32,851 nucleotides of DNA. It comes from an uncultured Kiritimatiellota bacterium. GTDB lineage: Bacteria > Verrucomicrobiota > Kiritimatiellia > RFP12 > UBA1067. The notes under the pieces were generated by a model that saw nothing but the letters and a program-made list of their open reading frames with translations, did not search any database and was not told the DNA's origin. This document shows, in pieces, positions 31,921 through 32,851 of this stretch; position 1 is the first letter of the stretch, and every line of letters begins with the position of its first letter. Position numbers and translations under genes: made by a program. The stretch covers positions 1-32,851 of the forward strand of contig CAKTYZ010000023.1 of the NCBI GenBank assembly GCA_934635225.1, read 5' to 3'.

Positions 31921-32851
31921 TTCTTGCCCTTCTTTTCTTCAAAAGGCCATTTCCTCAACTTCGGATTGGGGTCGTCGAATACAAATGGATCGTCAGTCAT
32001 CGAAACATAAAGACAACATATCGAGCGTTTCTTCACATCCACGCACATATCACCTCGCTCAAAATTACGCCCAATCTCTTTAACCGTACCCAGATTTATA
32101 ACTGGAACAGACTGCTCGAAACGAGCCTTCCCTGAGGTCTTTCCGCACCAATACGACGAAGGCAGGGCTTCTGTCCTTTCTCCGAGTGTCATTCGATTCG
32201 TCCACATATTTCCGCCCTGCAACTTAAGCAAGACTATATCCAATTTTCTACCTCCATCAACCAAATAATAAGCTTCTGGCTTAGGATACCGTATCGGTTC
32301 TTCGCCGCCCTTTGCCCAACCAACAAGGATTGACTTCATCTTATCGAGGTGCTTTCCATCATAACCGACAACCATGACATACGCCTCTCCCTTGATGTCA
32401 ATGATCGGCGAATAGAACGGCGCCTCATTCTTGTGCTCGTTCGTGGTAACCGTCACCCGACAGAGCATATGCTCTATCACGTCAATGTTTCGTCCGACAG
32501 ATCTTTCAGACTCCTCAAGCTTCCGCTCCGTTTCCTTCAGTTCCCGTTGCTTCTTTGCTAATTCGCCCCTCGTTTCATTTAGCCTATTTTGTAGTTCATT
32601 GGTCTTCGCTTCCGCCTCGGCTTTGGTCTCGGCGATGACCGCGTTCGCGTGATGGTACGCGTTCGACACGGCCACACGGCGGCGTTCTTTTTCAGCCGCT
32701 AACAGCTCATCCAACCGCTGTTGTCTACGCTTAGCTTCCGCCTCCGCCTCGGCCTGGGTCTGGGCGATGAGCGCAGCCGCGCGTTCGTTCGCGTTCGATA
32801 TGGCCACACGACTGCGTTCTTTTTCTGCCGCTAACAGCTCGTCCAACTGCT
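31917..32851 (-). CDS. Coiled-coil protein, N-terminus outside the window
   Basis: At least 310 residues; the frame is open to the window edge, so the start is unknown. The visible N-terminal part is a long charged coiled coil (QLDELLAAEKERSRVAISNA, then TQAEAEAEAKRRQQ) with a 44-residue tandem repeat, that is 4 x 11, a hendecad-type period. A second coil follows (LAKKQRELKETERKLEESER). The last 190 residues form a globular domain with EAPFYSPIIDIKGEAYVMVV, LVDGGRKLDIVLLKLQGGNM and SICCLYVSMTDDPFVF, and a Lys-rich end (EEKKGKK); I do not recognise it. It overlaps the nuclease gene by 4 bp. Plausible role: filamentous or membrane-tethered sensor for the nuclease (inference). Confidence 0.7.
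   Translation of the reverse strand, partial: QLDELLAAEKERSRVAISNANERAAALIAQTQAEAEAEAKRRQQRLDELLAAEKERRRVAVSNAYHHANAVIAETKAEAEAKTNELQNRLNETRGELAKKQRELKETERKLEESERSVGRNIDVIEHMLCRVTVTTNEHKNEAPFYSPIIDIKGEAYVMVVGYDGKHLDKMKSILVGWAKGGEEPIRYPKPEAYYLVDGGRKLDIVLLKLQGGNMWTNRMTLGERTEALPSSYWCGKTSGKARFEQSVPVINLGTVKEIGRNFERGDMCVDVKKRSICCLYVSMTDDPFVFDDPNPKLRKWPFEEKKGKK
32586..32849 (-). repeat. 132-bp tandem repeat inside the coiled-coil gene
   Basis: Two consecutive 132-bp copies (32718-32849 and 32586-32717) encode QLDELLAAEKERSRVAISNA and RLDELLAAEKERRRVAVSNA starts. The DNA marker ctaacagctc recurs at 32699 and 32831, exactly 132 bp apart, as does gccacacg. More copies may lie beyond the edge. Confidence 0.85.

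Overview
The window looks like a chromosomal stretch from a GC-rich, carbohydrate-degrading bacterium of the PVC group, most likely Kiritimatiellota or a relative (formerly Verrucomicrobia subdivision 5). The support is indirect: secreted LamG-type proteins beginning 'VAWWPL', a XylR-type AraC regulator divergent from a large secreted glycosidase, a DUF6259-like secreted glycosidase-like protein, and an upstream-of-uvrB palindrome matching the LexA motif described for Verrucomicrobia. Almost every gene is on the minus strand; only the XylR-type regulator is clearly on the plus strand. No tRNA, rRNA, insertion sequence or CRISPR was seen.

Region by region (minus-strand transcription runs from high to low coordinates): (a) 1-2141, a truncated secreted DUF6259-like protein whose C-terminus is crossed by a 17-G tract. 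(b) 2421-2512, four copies of a 15-bp sequence containing the palindrome GAACGCGTTC, at an exact 22-bp period, two forward and two reverse. (c) 2503-10215, a tightly packed six-gene operon: SpoIIE-type phosphatase, alkaline-phosphatase-superfamily phosphodiesterase, STAS anti-anti-sigma protein and three glycosyltransferase genes, two of them two-domain fusions. It reads as surface-polysaccharide synthesis coupled to a partner-switching module. (d) 10250-14903, housekeeping genes dus, uvrB (with a putative SOS box) and guaA. (e) 14969-24148, a likely catabolic operon: GH39-like/GH50-like glycosidase, LamG protein with an in-frame TGA, SDR dehydrogenase, enolase-superfamily dehydratase, beta-propeller lactonase and a hotdog dehydratase. 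It is divergent from the XylR-type regulator at 24283-25452, and the 134-bp gap between them holds two TTGCGCAA operators placed to activate one promoter and repress the other. Dehydrogenase, lactonase and dehydratase together suggest an oxidative, non-phosphorylative sugar pathway.

(f) 25437-29313 carries a small secreted protein, a damaged membrane-protein region, and a three-gene set of two unknown proteins plus a sigma-54 activator with an unusual N-terminal domain. (g) 29314-29743 is gene-free and rich in repeats, including a 28-bp perfect palindrome. (h) 29744-32851 holds a secreted protein and a PD-(D/E)XK nuclease overlapping a coiled-coil protein that runs off the window. From about 25.4 kb onward base composition is visibly lower in GC and more genes are unrecognised, so this end looks like accessory DNA.

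Four promoters in the window share an extended -10 (TGnTATAAT or one mismatch) with poor -35 elements, and two genes appear to be transcribed nearly leaderless.
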